In this document: one piece after another, positions 16,107-24,487 of the stretch | Numbering within the stretch: the first letter of the stretch is position 1 | Layout of the letters: every line of letters begins with the position of its first letter | Origin: Halobacillus litoralis | GTDB taxonomy: Bacteria > Bacillota > Bacilli > Bacillales > Halobacillaceae | DNA length: 64,000 nt | NCBI RefSeq assembly: GCF_009856355.1 | Contig: NZ_WMEW01000001.1 | Location: 558,001 to 622,000, forward strand | Reading direction: 5' to 3' | Notes under the pieces: model-generated | The model's database searches: none | The model's input: the letters and a program-made list of their open reading frames with translations, nothing else | What the model was told of the DNA's origin: nothing | Position numbers and translations under genes: made by a program

Positions 16107-16136
16107 GTGTTAATTTAATTTTTATATAATTAACAC
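16107..16136. repeat. 9-bp inverted repeat after the propeptide gene
   Basis: GTGTTAATT (16107-16115) and AATTAACAC (16128-16136) with a 12-base AT loop, between the propeptide stop and the terminator. It could be a weak RNA hairpin protecting the short mRNA end, or a protein-binding site. Confidence 0.4.
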
Positions 16137-16168
16137 CTCCCCTAATCCTATACCTATACAAACTTTTG

Positions 16169-16201
16169 CCTCTACTTTTCTTGAGTAGGGGTCTTTTTTT
16201 T
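16169..16201 (+). terminator. terminator of the receptor-propeptide operon
   Basis: Arms CCTCTACT (16169-16176) and AGTAGGGG (16184-16191), 8 bp with one G-U pair, followed by TCTTTTTTTT. Confidence 0.85.
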
Positions 16202-16209
16202 GCAAAGAA

Positions 16210-16239
16210 AACCACGGCCTTATAAACAAGACCGTGGTT
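16210..16239 (-). terminator. terminator after the persulfide dioxygenase gene
   Basis: Arms AACCACGGCCTT (16210-16221) and AAGACCGTGGTT (16228-16239) form a 12-bp stem with one G-U pair. On the minus strand it is followed by TTCTTTG. Confidence 0.8.
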
Positions 16240-16243
16240 TTGA

Positions 16244-17644
16244 TCAGGCTTGATTCATTTGTTTTTTCCAGGCCGCATATCCGCCCTTAAGGTTGATGGT
16301 ATCCTTAAAGCCATTGGCCTGAAGCAGACTTACGGCAATGGCAGAACGAACACCGGATTGGCAGTGAACGATTGGCGTCCGGTCTTTCGGAATGTGTTCA
16401 AGGCTGTCTTTCAAATGTCCAAGCATCAAATGCCGGGCCTGATCCATATGGCCTGCCTCCCATTCTCCTGGATTCCGCACATCGATAACTACATATTGAT
16501 CATCGGATTTGTACTGAGCCTCCAGTTCCTCGGGAGTGATGGACGTATAAGTTTCAAGTCCTCCGACCCGGCTCAGATCTGACTGATCCACATAGGCTGT
16601 GACGTCATCCAGACCGATGGCTTCCAATGATTTCTTCATATCAGTGAGCAGACTGCTTTCACCAATCAGTACAATGGACTGGTCATAGTCAACGAGCCAT
16701 CCGGCCCAGTTGGAAAATGATCGATTATAAGGAATATTGATCGTACCCGGAATGTGACCTGCAGCGAAGCTCCACTTCTCTCTCGTATCAATAATGACAG
16801 CGTCATTTCCTCGATACTCTTCGAGTTGATCGACTGTCAGTTTCTTCACTTCCCGTTCCTTTTCCAGTGATGGACCTTCTTTGTTCAATTTTTTCATCAT
16901 GCCGAAGTATTTCGGTGGTTCCGGCTGCCCATCAATTAATTCATCCGTGAACTCATCGATATCTGTGTGTTGAAGTGCCCAGTTATTCGCTTTTTCATAA
17001 CCTACTGTAGACACAGGTACGGCTCCTAATGATTTCCCACACGCACTTCCGGCTCCGTGCCCCGGCCAGACTTGAAGAAAATCAGGGAGTTCCTTGAACG
17101 CCTCCAGGGATTGGAACATTTGGCGCGCCCCCTGCTGCGATGTCCCTTCAGAACCAGCAGCTTTTTCCAACAGATCCGGACGACCCACGTCTCCTACAAA
17201 TACGAAGTCTCCTGTAAAGATCCCCATAGGAACCTCGGAGCCCCCTCCTTCATCTGTAAGCACGAAGGATATACTTTCCGGGGTATGCCCGGGGGTATGA
17301 AGAACATCAAATTTTATATTTCCTACGTGAAACTGGTCTCCGCCATTCAGCAACACGTGGTCTACTTCATCTAAATATTGGTACTTCCAGTCATTATCTC
17401 CCTCATTGGACAGATACAAAGTGGCTCCAGTGTGCTGAGCCAGTTCTCTTGCTCCAGAAAGAAAATCCGCATGAATATGCGTTTCCGTAACTTTCGTAAT
17501 CGTAAATCCTTCTTTGTCAGCTGTTTCAAGATAAGGATTTATATCACGTGCCGGATCAATCACCATGGCTTCACCCGTTCTCTGGCAGCCGGTCATATAA
17601 GACATCTGGGCTAATTCTTCATCGAAAAATGATTTAAAAAACAT
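16244..17644 (-). CDS. persulfide dioxygenase-rhodanese fusion (CstB-like)
   Basis: A 466-residue protein. Residues 1-250 are a metallo-beta-lactamase fold with Fe ligands in THIHADFLSGA (HxHxDH-like), LHTPGHTPES and FTGDFVFVGDVGRPDL, plus WPGHGAGSACG. Two rhodanese domains follow: an inactive-looking first one (VIDTREKWSFAAGHIPGT) and a second with active-site loop IVHCQSGVRSAIA. The layout is that of S. aureus CstB and YrkH-like proteins, which oxidise persulfides and transfer sulfane sulfur during sulfide stress. ATG 17644 was chosen over 17653 because it is correctly spaced from AGGAGG. The promoter carries a CstR/CsoR-like site. No other cst genes are adjacent. Confidence 0.88.
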   Translation of the reverse strand: MFFKSFFDEELAQMSYMTGCQRTGEAMVIDPARDINPYLETADKEGFTITKVTETHIHADFLSGARELAQHTGATLYLSNEGDNDWKYQYLDEVDHVLLNGGDQFHVGNIKFDVLHTPGHTPESISFVLTDEGGGSEVPMGIFTGDFVFVGDVGRPDLLEKAAGSEGTSQQGARQMFQSLEAFKELPDFLQVWPGHGAGSACGKSLGAVPVSTVGYEKANNWALQHTDIDEFTDELIDGQPEPPKYFGMMKKLNKEGPSLEKEREVKKLTVDQLEEYRGNDAVIIDTREKWSFAAGHIPGTINIPYNRSFSNWAGWLVDYDQSIVLIGESSLLTDMKKSLEAIGLDDVTAYVDQSDLSRVGGLETYTSITPEELEAQYKSDDQYVVIDVRNPGEWEAGHMDQARHLMLGHLKDSLEHIPKDRTPIVHCQSGVRSAIAVSLLQANGFKDTINLKGGYAAWKKQMNQA

Positions 17645-17677
17645 CGTTTGCATCCTCCTTAAAAAGCTTATATTGAA

Positions 17678-17706
17678 TTTATAACATACCCCACACCGTA
17701 TGTAAA
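17678..17706 (-). promoter_or_regulatory. promoter with CstR/CsoR-like operator for the persulfide dioxygenase
   Basis: On the minus strand TTTACA (17701-17706) and TATAAA (17678-17683) are 17 bp apart. Filling the spacer, ATACCCCACACCGTAT (17686-17701) is a GC-centred pseudo-palindrome with ATAC/GTAT ends, the form bound by CsoR/CstR-family persulfide or copper sensors. Upstream, CTTTACCA-N4-TGGTAAAG (17727-17746) is an additional perfect inverted repeat. Confidence 0.55.
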
Positions 17707-17785
17707 ACCAAGAAACTTATAGATACCTTTACCATCTTTGGTAAAGAAAAAACACAGAACAACTCAGTCAGGAACCCGCCACCAT

Positions 17786-17813
17786 AAAAAAAAGCACACG
17801 AAAAGACGTGTGC
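17786..17813 (-). terminator. terminator after the DUF6933 gene
   Basis: Arms GCACACG (17794-17800) and CGTGTGC (17807-17813), followed on the minus strand by TTTTTTTT. Confidence 0.85.
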
Positions 17814-17815
17814 AC

Positions 17816-18319
17816 CTACTCTTCAAAATATTTATTTACCGCTGTGACGGGATCTATGTCGTTGAGAGGCCCCATAGGAATCGTATTATTCCCCTTATTC
17901 AAAGCTACCGCATCGATTTCCTCATAAGTCAGATCATGGACCATCTCATCGATTCTCGCTTTGATTTCATTCATCATCCCTATAACGCTGCGATTTTCTG
18001 TTTTGGTATAAACGATTTCCTCAGTAGCATCAAGGATGTAATAGGCCGCCTTTTTATCAATATCCAGCAATTGAAACAGCTGCTGAAGGGACCCTTTAAT
18101 GACATTATCCAGATGCTCAAATTGTTCTTCTTTTAAACCGAGGAGCGTCAAGTTCATCCCTGTTTCATTGTTCATGAGAAGGAGACATTTTTTACCCTTT
18201 ACGGTTATCAAGTTGGCATGCCATCTATAGATCCCAGGAACATCCTGATAGTCATTAAGATCACGAACAGGGGATTTCAATTCATTCTGTAGTTTTTTTG
18301 TAGCACCAATGACGAACAT
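17816..18319 (-). CDS. DUF6933-type protein of unknown function
   Basis: A 167-residue soluble protein starting MFVIGATKKLQNEL. It contains WHANLITVKGKKCLLLMNNETGMNL, a motif typical of DUF6933 (W-AN-I---R-KC-I--N--T). An acidic helical C-terminal half ends DPVTAVNKYFEE. No catalytic residues stand out. Two adjacent ATGs exist; the second (18319) is better spaced from AGAGGTGG. It lies downstream of treR in the same orientation but is separated from it by a terminator, so it is probably transcribed alone. Confidence 0.7.
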   Translation of the reverse strand: MFVIGATKKLQNELKSPVRDLNDYQDVPGIYRWHANLITVKGKKCLLLMNNETGMNLTLLGLKEEQFEHLDNVIKGSLQQLFQLLDIDKKAAYYILDATEEIVYTKTENRSVIGMMNEIKARIDEMVHDLTYEEIDAVALNKGNNTIPMGPLNDIDPVTAVNKYFEE

Positions 18320-18370
18320 CATTCCACCTCTTTCAATTCTTCAGCTACACCTATTTTACCTTTTTCCAAA

Positions 18371-18408
18371 TAAAAAACAAAGGAGAACCACTATGGCCCT
18401 CCTTTGTT
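18371..18408 (-). terminator. terminator after treR
   Basis: Arms AACAAAGGAG (18377-18386) and CTCCTTTGTT (18399-18408, touching the treR stop), followed on the minus strand by TTTTTTA. Confidence 0.85.
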
Positions 18409-19124
18409 CAAGCTTTCGTCCGCCGGGCAAAGTCCACAAATTGAAACTTATCAGGGCGGTGCCTGGATTCAGTAAACTGAAAAGCTGTCGTGTCCGCAAG
18501 GTAGACATAACTTCGAATGACGACCACCTGCTGATGACCCTTCAAATCAAGCAGCTCTCTGTCTTCATCCGTAACATCTTCGACCACGATCTCTTTTTTC
18601 GCAAAACTGATCTCAAGCCCCAGCTCTTCTTCTATATAGTAATAGAGAGACTGCTCCGCTGTTTCTTTCGTAATATCAGGGATTAAATCTTCCCGGATAT
18701 AGTCTTTATCAAGAATGATCCGCTCTCCGTCAATTTCCCTTGAGCGGATGAGTTTCCAAAGCTTTGCATCTTCCGGACAGCCCAGCTGTCTCCGGACATG
18801 GGCGGCCTGTTTAACGATGGCCAACTCGTGCACCCTCGTTTTTACTTCCTGTCCCATTTGGTCGGCCAGTTCTTTGAAACTGGTAAGACCTGAAACAGGA
18901 AATTTGAATTTGTTCCGTTCCAGAACGACAGAACCCTTCCCACGCACTTTTTGTATATAACCGTTTTGGGCAAGTAAATTCAGCGCCTTTCTGATCGTTT
19001 CCCGGGATGTTTCAAACTGAGCACACAGCTCATGTTCAGATGGAAGTGTGTCCCCGGCAGAAAAGGCACCCTGCTGAATATTTTTTACCAGTTCATTAGA
19101 GATTACGACGTATTTATTCTTCAA
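18408..19124 (-). CDS. treR: trehalose operon transcriptional repressor
   Basis: A 238-residue GntR/HutC-family repressor. Residues 1-70 are the winged HTH (DTLPSEHELCAQFETSRETIRKAL and YIQKVRGKGSVV). Residues 85-235 are the UTRA effector domain, which in B. subtilis TreR binds trehalose-6-phosphate. It is the last gene of treP-treA-treR, 21 bp after treA, as in B. subtilis. Two TreR-type operators lie at the treP promoter, so it should repress its own operon until trehalose-6-phosphate accumulates. Confidence 0.93.
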   Translation of the reverse strand: MKNKYVVISNELVKNIQQGAFSAGDTLPSEHELCAQFETSRETIRKALNLLAQNGYIQKVRGKGSVVLERNKFKFPVSGLTSFKELADQMGQEVKTRVHELAIVKQAAHVRRQLGCPEDAKLWKLIRSREIDGERIILDKDYIREDLIPDITKETAEQSLYYYIEEELGLEISFAKKEIVVEDVTDEDRELLDLKGHQQVVVIRSYVYLADTTAFQFTESRHRPDKFQFVDFARRTKA

Positions 19125-19145
19125 GGTTTATCCCCCTGTTCCATT

Positions 19146-20831
19146 TTACCTGCCCGGGAAATAATAAACCACAGATTCGTAAGGACGCAGTGATATTTCT
19201 GTACGGAAAGAAGGAGAGTCATCATAATTGCTGACCAGCACTTCTGTGTTCTCCTGAGTATCTACGGATGACGGAACAGGGAACGTGGTATCTTCTCCGT
19301 AAAAATTATTGACGACCAGCAGCTTTTCTCCGTTCCATTCACGAAGATAGGCAAAAACCTGAGGATGATCGGGCGTAAGAAGCTGATAATCCCCGAACGT
19401 AATAATATCATGGGATTTTCTCAACTCTATCAGCCTGCGGTAATGGTGGAAAATCGATGTTTCCTTTTGCATAACCGCTTCTGCATTAATGGTTTTGTAA
19501 TTATCTGCAGGATCGATCCATGGCGTACCATCTGTGAATCCAGCATTGGCGCTGTCATTCCACTGCACAGGTGTCCGTGAATTATCTCTGGATTTCTGCT
19601 TTAGAACAGCCAGAATCTGCTCATCATCGAACCCTTTTCCTTTAAATTCTTCATACATGTTCAGTGATTCCACATCCCGGTATTTATCGATATGGTCGAA
19701 TTTAGGATTGGTCATTCCAAACTCTTCTCCCTGATAAATATAAGGCGTGCCCTGCATCATATGAATAACAGTTGCAAGCATTTTTCCGGATTCCTCCGGA
19801 TAGTTCACGTCATCGCCAAATCTTGAGAGGACGCGCGGCTGGTCGTGGTTGCACCAGAATAGAGCGTTCCAGCCTCCCCCTTCATTCATTTCCTTCTGCC
19901 ACTTGGATAAAATGGCTTTCAGGTCATGAAAATCGAAGTCGGCCACTGTCCACTTTTCTCCGCCTGGATAGTCCACTTTCAGATGGTGAAAGTTAAACGT
20001 CATACTCAGTTCCCCACGTTCAGGAGCTGTATATTTGATGCAGTGATCAACCGTAGTTGAAGACATTTCCCCTACTGTCATCAAATCATAAGGCTGGAAA
20101 ACTTCACGGTTCATTTCCTGCATAAATTCGTGGACACGCGGACCATCCGTATAGAATTTACGCCCGTCTCCAGGGGCTTTCGATCCATCATCATGAGGGA
20201 AAGACTGATTCTTGGAAATCAGATTGATGACATCCAGGCGAAAACCATCTACGCCTTTTTCTCCCCAGAAGCGCATCATTTCATAAATATCCCCGCGCAC
20301 CTGTTCGTTTTCCCAATTCAAGTCCGCCTGGGTAATATCGAAAAGGTGAAGGTAATACTGGCCGGTTTTTTCATCATAGGCCCAGGCACTCCCTCCAAAC
20401 TTCGATTTCCAGTTGGAAGGCGCTCCGCCGTTCACTGGATCTTTCCAGATGTAATAGTCCCTGTATGGACTTTCTTTCGACTGAAGGGCTTCCTGAAACC
20501 ACTGATGTTCGGTCGAGGTATGGTTTACGACAATATCCATAATCAGTTTCATGCCGCGTTCGTGCGTTTCATGAAGCAGCCGCTCAAAGTCTTCCATTGT
20601 TCCATATTCATCATGAATCTCATAATAATCACTGATGTCGTATCCGTTATCATTCTGAGGGGATTTATACATCGGAGTCAGCCAGAGGACATCCACTCCG
20701 AGTTCATTCAGATAATCCAGTTTCTCAATGATCCCCTGAATATCCCCGACTCCATTCCCTGTTGTATCGTTAAAGCTTTTCGGATAGATCTGATAGACAA
20801 CCGCTCTCTTCCACCAAGGCTGTTCATTCAT
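19146..20831 (-). CDS. treA: alpha,alpha-phosphotrehalase (trehalose-6-phosphate hydrolase)
   Basis: A 561-residue GH13 enzyme that splits trehalose-6-phosphate into glucose and glucose-6-phosphate in the cytoplasm. Conserved regions are DIVVNHTSTEHQWF (region I), GFRLDVINLISK (nucleophile Asp), TVGEMSSTTV (acid/base Glu) and FWCNHDQPRVLSRF (third Asp). The C-terminal beta domain ends SLRPYESVVYYFPGR. The length matches B. subtilis TreA. It lies 23 bp downstream of the PTS gene treP and 21 bp upstream of treR in one operon. Confidence 0.95.
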   Translation of the reverse strand: MNEQPWWKRAVVYQIYPKSFNDTTGNGVGDIQGIIEKLDYLNELGVDVLWLTPMYKSPQNDNGYDISDYYEIHDEYGTMEDFERLLHETHERGMKLIMDIVVNHTSTEHQWFQEALQSKESPYRDYYIWKDPVNGGAPSNWKSKFGGSAWAYDEKTGQYYLHLFDITQADLNWENEQVRGDIYEMMRFWGEKGVDGFRLDVINLISKNQSFPHDDGSKAPGDGRKFYTDGPRVHEFMQEMNREVFQPYDLMTVGEMSSTTVDHCIKYTAPERGELSMTFNFHHLKVDYPGGEKWTVADFDFHDLKAILSKWQKEMNEGGGWNALFWCNHDQPRVLSRFGDDVNYPEESGKMLATVIHMMQGTPYIYQGEEFGMTNPKFDHIDKYRDVESLNMYEEFKGKGFDDEQILAVLKQKSRDNSRTPVQWNDSANAGFTDGTPWIDPADNYKTINAEAVMQKETSIFHHYRRLIELRKSHDIITFGDYQLLTPDHPQVFAYLREWNGEKLLVVNNFYGEDTTFPVPSSVDTQENTEVLVSNYDDSPSFRTEISLRPYESVVYYFPGR

Positions 20832-20854
20832 GACCTCACCACCATTTCCTAGTT

Positions 20855-22264
20855 TTATACGTCTTTTTTACGTTTCGCATAGAGATAAGTTCCTACAAGA
20901 GGAAGAACGATGACAATAATCATCCCTACAGTAAAGTCCACCCAGTAATCACTGACGATGGAGAAGATCCCCGGCACTCCGCCGACTCCAATCGAATTAG
21001 CCAGCACACCTTGAGCTGAGATGTACAATCCGGCAATGGCGGAGGAACTGACCGCTATGATGAATGGATATTTGAAACGCAGGTTTACACCAAATAAGGC
21101 TGGCTCTGTAATTCCAAGCCATGCGGACACTCCTGAGGATACACCAAGACCCTTCAGTTTTTCATCCTTGGAAGCAAGCCAGATGGCGAAGGCTGCTGAG
21201 CCCTGGGCTATGTTGGATAAGGCAAGCATCGGCCATAGGAATGTCGTACCTGTAGAACCGACAAGCTGGATATCCACAGCAAGGAAAGTGTGGTGCATAC
21301 CAGTAATTACGAGCACCCCGTACAAGCCGCCGTAAATCAGACCGCCAAGCCAGGAGAACGTATCAAATACAGCTACAAGTCCATCTGTAATCCAGTTTCC
21401 AATAGCAAACGTTATGGGGCCGATGATAATGAAAGTCAAAAAGCCAGTGACCAGTAAAGCAATGGGGCCTACAAACAGCAGTTGAATACTGTCCGGAATC
21501 CTCTTGCGAAGGAACAACTCAATCTTAGTCAGCAGATAGGCCGCAGCCAGAACCGGCAGGACCTGACCCTGATAACCGATTTTCTCCACGGTCATTCCGA
21601 ATAAATTCCACGTAGGAACCGATCCTTCAGAAACCGCTTCTCCGTAGGACCAGGCATTCAACAGATCCGGATGGACGAGCACAAGTCCTATGACAATCCC
21701 TAAGATCGGACTGCCGCCGAATTTCTTAACTGCTGACCACCCGATCAGCCCGGGCAGGAACACGAATGCCGTGTTGGCTATAATGATAATCATATTTGCG
21801 ATATCAGACCATTGAGGATATACATCAATCAAGGACTGATTATCAAAGAAAATATCAGGGGCTGTGAGCAGGTTGTTGATTCCAAGCAGGAGACCAGCGG
21901 TTACAATCGCCGGGAGAATCGGAATGAAAATATCCGCTAACGTTTTAATCGCGCGTTGAAGCGGATTCATTTTTTCGCTTGACGCTTCTTTCACTTCTTC
22001 TTTTGTAGCCTCCCCAATCCCGGCAAGTGCTACAAATTCCTTATACACTTTATCCACCGTTCCCTGTCCAACGACAATCTGGAACTGTCCATTAGTAGAA
22101 AAGGAACCTTTAACGGCTTCAATCTGATTCAATTTTTCCTGATCGACAATACCTTCGTCATGCAGCGCAAGACGGAGCCGTGTGACACAGTGCGTCGCTG
22201 CTGACAGGTTTTCCTTTCCACCAATGGCTTCTAGAATTTCTTCGGCCTGTTTTTTATGATTCAT
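20855..22264 (-). CDS. treP: PTS trehalose transporter, IIBC component
   Basis: A 469-residue permease. Residues 1-85 are the EIIB domain with the phosphorylated cysteine in SAATHCVTRLRLAL. Residues from about 105 are the EIIC domain with ten or so membrane helices, including VTAGLLLGINNLLTAPDIF and TGMHHTFLAVDIQL. There is no IIA domain, so phosphate must come from a IIA encoded elsewhere, as in B. subtilis. It imports trehalose as the 6-phosphate. The start at 22264 (MNHKKQAEEIL) sits behind GGAGGTAAGG. First gene of the tre operon, under TreR and probably CcpA control. Confidence 0.95.
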   Translation of the reverse strand: MNHKKQAEEILEAIGGKENLSAATHCVTRLRLALHDEGIVDQEKLNQIEAVKGSFSTNGQFQIVVGQGTVDKVYKEFVALAGIGEATKEEVKEASSEKMNPLQRAIKTLADIFIPILPAIVTAGLLLGINNLLTAPDIFFDNQSLIDVYPQWSDIANMIIIIANTAFVFLPGLIGWSAVKKFGGSPILGIVIGLVLVHPDLLNAWSYGEAVSEGSVPTWNLFGMTVEKIGYQGQVLPVLAAAYLLTKIELFLRKRIPDSIQLLFVGPIALLVTGFLTFIIIGPITFAIGNWITDGLVAVFDTFSWLGGLIYGGLYGVLVITGMHHTFLAVDIQLVGSTGTTFLWPMLALSNIAQGSAAFAIWLASKDEKLKGLGVSSGVSAWLGITEPALFGVNLRFKYPFIIAVSSSAIAGLYISAQGVLANSIGVGGVPGIFSIVSDYWVDFTVGMIIVIVLPLVGTYLYAKRKKDV

Positions 22265-22331
22265 ATCCTTACCTCCAGATGTTATTTTTTCTTCCCAAAC
22301 AACGAGGTTCATCTACGGTTTTCAAAGCGGG

Positions 22332-22349
22332 TTTATTAAACGCTTTCAA
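22332..22349 (-). promoter_or_regulatory. cre (CcpA) site in the treP leader
   Basis: On the minus strand TTGAAAGCGTTTAATAAA matches the cre consensus WTGNAANCGNWNNCWW except for A in place of the second C. It lies between the predicted transcription start and the treP ribosome site, where CcpA acts as a roadblock. Confidence 0.55.
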
Positions 22350-22363
22350 CAACCTTCAAACTA

Positions 22364-22418
22364 AACTTGTATATACATGATATGTCTTTATTATAATTTG
22401 TATATACAAGTTATGCAA
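22364..22418 (-). promoter_or_regulatory. tre promoter with two TreR operators
   Basis: On the minus strand TTGCAT (22413-22418) and TATAAT (22390-22395) are 17 bp apart. The spacer holds the perfect palindrome TTGTATATACAA (22398-22409). A second copy with one mismatch, TTGTATATACAT (22367-22378 on plus), lies just downstream of the -10. This is the known TreR half-site sequence, and the double arrangement is like that of B. subtilis treP. Confidence 0.85.
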
Positions 22419-22577
22419 CCGTTAACATCAAGGATTTATAAATGGAATTCTTCCCCTGTCCGCAGGCAGACGAAAATAGGCGAAAACTACATGACTATAT
22501 AAGCAGATTGTTTTTTTCTCCATTTCTGTTATGTTATATATTTAGGGTGTCGAAATAAATAGGGAGAAGGGATATTC

Positions 22578-23807
22578 ATGCAGACCAACACAGCAGAAGC
22601 CAGGAAAAATGTTTGGATGATGTGGTTTGCAAATTTCTTTATTGCAGGAAGTATCACAATGGTTCTTCCTTTTTTGTCATTGTATATTGAAACATTTGGA
22701 GATTTTTCAGATGCCTATGTCCAGACATGGTCCGGCTGGGTGTTTGGCATCACATTTGTAACAGCTTTTATATTTTCACCGATATGGGGAAAGATTGGAG
22801 ATCGGTACGGACGTAAGAATATACTCGTCATGTCTGCGCTCGGCCTGGCATTATCCGTCTTCCTCATGGGGTCTGCCACGTCCGTATGGCAGCTCTTTTT
22901 CCTGCGTTTATTTATGGGTGTATTCACCGGATTTATTCCCATGTCCCAGGCGCTTATCTCCACACAGACGCCTAAAGATATGGCCGGACGGGTACTCGGA
23001 ACCCTTCAGACCGGGAGTATAACCGGCAGTCTCCTTGGTCCGCTGCTCGGCGGGTGGATTGCGGATTCGATTGGTTACGCCGCTACCTTCCAATATGTTT
23101 CCTTCACTGTAGCCTTGTCTGCCATCATCGTCTTTTTCGGTGTACATGAACAGAAGGTGAAAAAGGAAAGTGCCGATGAGAAGACCAGCTATAGCACGAA
23201 AGAAGTGCTCAGCCATATTGTTCACCACCCACTCCTGCTGATGGTTATGGTGGTGTCGCTGTTTGTCCAAGTTGCACACTTTAGTATTCAGCCGATTCTA
23301 TCCTTATTTGTCGGAGAACTTCACGGCCCTGAAAACCTGGCTTTATTTTCCGGCATTGCATTTTCCGCAGCGGGATTGGGGAACTTAATGATGGCAAGAA
23401 GATGGGGACAGGTCGCCGACCGGATCGGGTATGTCAAAATTCTCATCTTTCTTCTTATTATGGCCGGAGTTGTGTATCTTCCCGCCGCCTTTGTTACGAA
23501 TATATGGGAACTCGTTATTTTAAGATTCCTGCTCGGTGTATCCATCGGGGGCATCATCCCTGTTCGAACGGCTTATATTAGACAGGAAGCCCCTGTAGCT
23601 ATGCAGGGGGAAGTCCTTGGATACAATACAAGCCTCCGCTTTCTCGGAAACATCATCGGCCCTGCCATGGGTGGCATGGTCGCAGGAGTCTATGGATTTT
23701 CCATGGTGTTTTTTGTCACCAGTGGTTTACTCTTATTCTCCGGTATCCTGTTATTTTTGGTCCTTCACAAAAGCAAGCCTGTATTCAGGCACGCATCCAG
23801 TCATTAG
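22578..23807 (+). CDS. MFS multidrug-efflux-type transporter, 12 TM
   Basis: A 409-residue membrane protein with twelve hydrophobic helices. The MFS motif A is GKIGDRYGRKNILVMSALGL after helix 2. Motif C of the drug/H+ antiporters is GSITGSLLGPLLGGWIAD in helix 5. The second half repeats the A-like sequence RRWGQVADRIGYVKIL. It belongs to the DHA1 drug-efflux group (MdtG/NorA-like). Substrate cannot be read from sequence. It lies divergent from the tre operon with GGGAGAAGGG as ribosome site. pncA follows after about 50 bp and may be co-transcribed. Confidence 0.88.
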   Translation: MQTNTAEARKNVWMMWFANFFIAGSITMVLPFLSLYIETFGDFSDAYVQTWSGWVFGITFVTAFIFSPIWGKIGDRYGRKNILVMSALGLALSVFLMGSATSVWQLFFLRLFMGVFTGFIPMSQALISTQTPKDMAGRVLGTLQTGSITGSLLGPLLGGWIADSIGYAATFQYVSFTVALSAIIVFFGVHEQKVKKESADEKTSYSTKEVLSHIVHHPLLLMVMVVSLFVQVAHFSIQPILSLFVGELHGPENLALFSGIAFSAAGLGNLMMARRWGQVADRIGYVKILIFLLIMAGVVYLPAAFVTNIWELVILRFLLGVSIGGIIPVRTAYIRQEAPVAMQGEVLGYNTSLRFLGNIIGPAMGGMVAGVYGFSMVFFVTSGLLLFSGILLFLVLHKSKPVFRHASSH

Positions 23808-23855
23808 CCGAATGATCTGTTAATATAGGTGTAAAGACATTCCGGGAGGGGTTCG

Positions 23856-24404
23856 ATGAACCGTGCATTACTAGTCATTGATTACACGAATGATTTTGTG
23901 GCGGATGAAGGGGCGTTAACCTGCGGAAAAGCAGCTCAGGCGCTCGATCCATTCCTCACCCATTTGAGCAGGGAATTTATCGATCAGGGGCAGCTGCTTG
24001 TTTACGGGGTCGATATTCATGAGGAAGATGATCTTTATCATCCGGAAACGAAGCTCTTTCCTCCTCATAATATAAGAGGGTCGGAAGGAAGACACTTGTA
24101 TGGAAAGACAGGAGACGTCTATACGGCGAATGCAGCCAACCCTTCGGTACTGCACATCGACAAAACCCGTTACAGTGCTTTTGCTGGTACCAACCTTGAT
24201 ATGAAATTACGCGAACGGGGCGTGACAGAGCTTCATCTTACAGGCGTATGCACAGATATCTGCGTGCTTCATACAGCTGTGGACGCCTATAATCTCGGAT
24301 ATTCGCTGACCATTTATAGAGAAGGTACGGCGAGCTTCAATGAAGCTGGTCATGCATGGGCGCTGTCCCATTTTGAAACCACCCTTGGTGCCAAGGTCAT
24401 ATAA
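23856..24404 (+). CDS. pncA: nicotinamidase (PncA/YueJ)
   Basis: A 182-residue isochorismatase-fold hydrolase that converts nicotinamide to nicotinate in NAD salvage. Catalytic triad residues are visible: D9 (LLVIDYTNDF), K103 (HIDKTRYSAF) and C136 (GVCTDICVLHT). The metal-site residues D53 and H55 (GVDIHEED) and H71 (FPPHN) are present. Several stretches, such as HPETKLFPPHN and HAWALSHFETT, closely match B. subtilis PncA (YueJ), which has the same length. A terminator follows. Confidence 0.92.
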   Translation: MNRALLVIDYTNDFVADEGALTCGKAAQALDPFLTHLSREFIDQGQLLVYGVDIHEEDDLYHPETKLFPPHNIRGSEGRHLYGKTGDVYTANAANPSVLHIDKTRYSAFAGTNLDMKLRERGVTELHLTGVCTDICVLHTAVDAYNLGYSLTIYREGTASFNEAGHAWALSHFETTLGAKVI

Positions 24405-24411
24405 AAGGCGC

Positions 24412-24449
24412 AGCTTTCGTTTCCCGGTGTGGAAGCGGAAGCTTTTCTT
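24412..24449 (+). terminator. terminator after pncA
   Basis: A 13-bp stem (24412-24424 with 24431-24443, two G-U pairs), loop of six, followed by TTTCTT. Confidence 0.75.
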
Positions 24450-24487
24450 ATGGACACCAAAGAATTTAAAGGAAAGGAGTGATGATA

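Noticed and set aside
20130..20852. Long plus-strand open frame of 240 codons
   Set aside because: Antisense to treA, which has all GH13 catalytic motifs; no start signal.
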